Assembly (NCBI RefSeq): GCF_001542815.1
Contig: NZ_CP006992.1
Span: 4,593,501-4,657,500 of the forward strand
DNA from: Methylobacterium sp. AMS5
GTDB lineage: Bacteria; Pseudomonadota; Alphaproteobacteria; Rhizobiales; Beijerinckiaceae
Length of the DNA: 64,000 bases
Direction of reading: 5' to 3'
Shown here in pieces: positions 63,259 to 64,000 of this stretch. Made by a program: the position numbers and the translations under genes. The first letter of the stretch is position 1, and each line of letters starts with the position of its first letter. The notes under the pieces were generated by a model. It had not been told where the DNA came from, did no database searches, and saw nothing but the letters and a program-made list of their open reading frames with translations.

Positions 63259-64000
63259 TCAGGCCGGGACGGCGTCGGCCTCTGCCCGGCAATCCGGTTC
63301 GTCGGTCGGCGTCTCGCGGTCGGCCGCGGCGAGGCGGACGGCGTGGTTGATCACTGCCATATGGGTGAAACCCTGCGGGACGTTTCCGCGCTGCTCGCCC
63401 GTTTCCGCGTCGATCTCCTCGGCGAATAGGCCGAGATCGTTGCCCCGCGCCAGCAGCCGCTCGAACAGGGCGGCGGCCTCGTCGTGACGGCCGGCCAGCG
63501 CCAGACAGCCGACCCGCCAAAAGGCGCAGGCGGTGAAGGTCGCCTCCTCCCCCTCCAACCCGTCGTCGATCCGGTAGCGGTAGACGAGGTCGCCCGCGCC
63601 GAGTTCCGCGCCGACCCGCTCCAGGGTTTTCGCAACGCGCGGATCGTGCGGATCGAAGGCGCCGAACAGCACGGCGCGCAGCACCGCTGCGTCGAGATCG
63701 TCCGATTCGTAGGCCATGGTGTAGGCGCCGCGCGCCGCGTTCCAGCCCCGCGCATGGTACTCTGCTCGGATCTCGTCCGCCGCCCGCTCCCACCCGGCGA
63801 TCGTGTCGGGACTCGCGAGACGGTGCTTCGGGTCGGCGCGGGCGATCTGCACGGCGCGGTCGAGGCCGACCCAGAGCATCGCCTTGGTGTGCAGGCTTTG
63901 GCGCTTCTGCGTGCGCATCTCCCACAGGCCGTGATCGGGCGCGTGGCGGGCCCGCAGGATGTGGTCGGTGAGATGGCCGAGTGCCTCGGGCAGATGGTCG
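63259..64000 (-). CDS. Glycoside hydrolase family 15 (glucoamylase/trehalase-like), C-terminal part
   Basis: The gene runs off the window; 246 codons of its 3' part are visible. PDHGLWEMRTQKRQSLHTKA, which is followed by MLWVGLDRAVQIA, fits the catalytic-acid region of GH15 (the 'DxGxWExR' block). Further blocks: FDPHDPRVAKTLERVGAELG, YRYRIDDGLEGEEATFTACAFWRV, and near the end LGLFAEEIDAETGEQRGNVPQGFTH with the second catalytic Glu, then INHAVRLAA. Bacterial members act on glycogen-, trehalose- or glucan-like substrates. The N-terminal half is outside the window. Confidence 0.9.
   Translation of the reverse strand, partial: DHLPEALGHLTDHILRARHAPDHGLWEMRTQKRQSLHTKAMLWVGLDRAVQIARADPKHRLASPDTIAGWERAADEIRAEYHARGWNAARGAYTMAYESDDLDAAVLRAVLFGAFDPHDPRVAKTLERVGAELGAGDLVYRYRIDDGLEGEEATFTACAFWRVGCLALAGRHDEAAALFERLLARGNDLGLFAEEIDAETGEQRGNVPQGFTHMAVINHAVRLAAADRETPTDEPDCRAEADAVPA

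Noticed and set aside
63039..63429. Plus-strand open frames near 63.1-63.4 kb
   Set aside because: They overlap the GH15 gene antisense and the hairpin at 63049; no conserved pattern.

Overview
The window is about 70% GC with strongly GC-rich third codon positions. It carries typical alphaproteobacterial genes: a DUF1013/TrcR cell-cycle regulator, a MutL with its own endonuclease motif, a 'QVHFREPG' type dihydroorotase, the xseB-dxs-tlyA neighbourhood, and a TIGR02301 protein. Together with at least eight copies of a palindromic interspersed repeat, this suggests a Rhizobiales chromosome, most likely Methylobacterium/Methylorubrum. The genus is an inference from gene style; no rRNA or taxon-specific methylotrophy gene is in the window.

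Layout. 0.3-14 kb: mutL, an acyl-CoA dehydrogenase, an ABC-F ATPase, an MFS exporter, an alpha/beta hydrolase, a RibD-C reductase, OsmC and GlcG-like proteins, then an oppA-oppB-oppC transporter operon without ATPase genes. 14-24.5 kb: an MFS sugar/acid porter, an unknown protein, trcR, a LysR regulator divergent from wrbA with a clear operator between them, a DsbD-like reductase and mutS. 24.6-35 kb: a small His-rich secreted protein, hrpB, an unknown membrane protein, glyoxalase I, xerC, an unlisted 44-residue membrane protein, a histidine phosphatase, PPK2, a gene-poor stretch with a frameshifted gene, and a RecF/OLD-like ATPase next to a MOSC protein. 35-43.5 kb: fabI, a J-domain protein, a surface lipoprotein, pdxH, a single-domain response regulator, a four-gene overlapping operon (SDR, secreted propeller-like protein, Nudix, TIGR02301) and two small unknowns. 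43.5-53 kb: dihydroorotase, then ygfZ-tag-HD hydrolase overlapping end to start, a small protein phosphatase, xseB, dxs, sodC, tlyA and an RNA m5U-type methyltransferase. 53-64 kb: a GT61 glycosyltransferase divergent from an AlgX/AlgJ-like acetyltransferase, an SRAP protein, a FemAB-like protein with an M20 amidohydrolase, ada, a CDF transporter, a HIT protein, a PilZ protein, a small unknown, and the 3' end of a GH15 glucoamylase cut by the window edge.

This is core-genome-like sequence. I see no prophage, insertion sequence, tRNA, rRNA or CRISPR array. DNA maintenance functions are numerous (mutL, mutS, tag, ada, SRAP, xseB, xerC, Nudix) but scattered. Most convergent gene pairs are separated by GC-rich hairpins. 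The least explained parts are the modular palindromic repeat family, several perfect inverted repeats (one inside hrpB, one in front of dxs, one 108-base hairpin before ada), the broken genes at 32.9-33.3 kb and 43.1-43.6 kb, and a handful of unknown small proteins.
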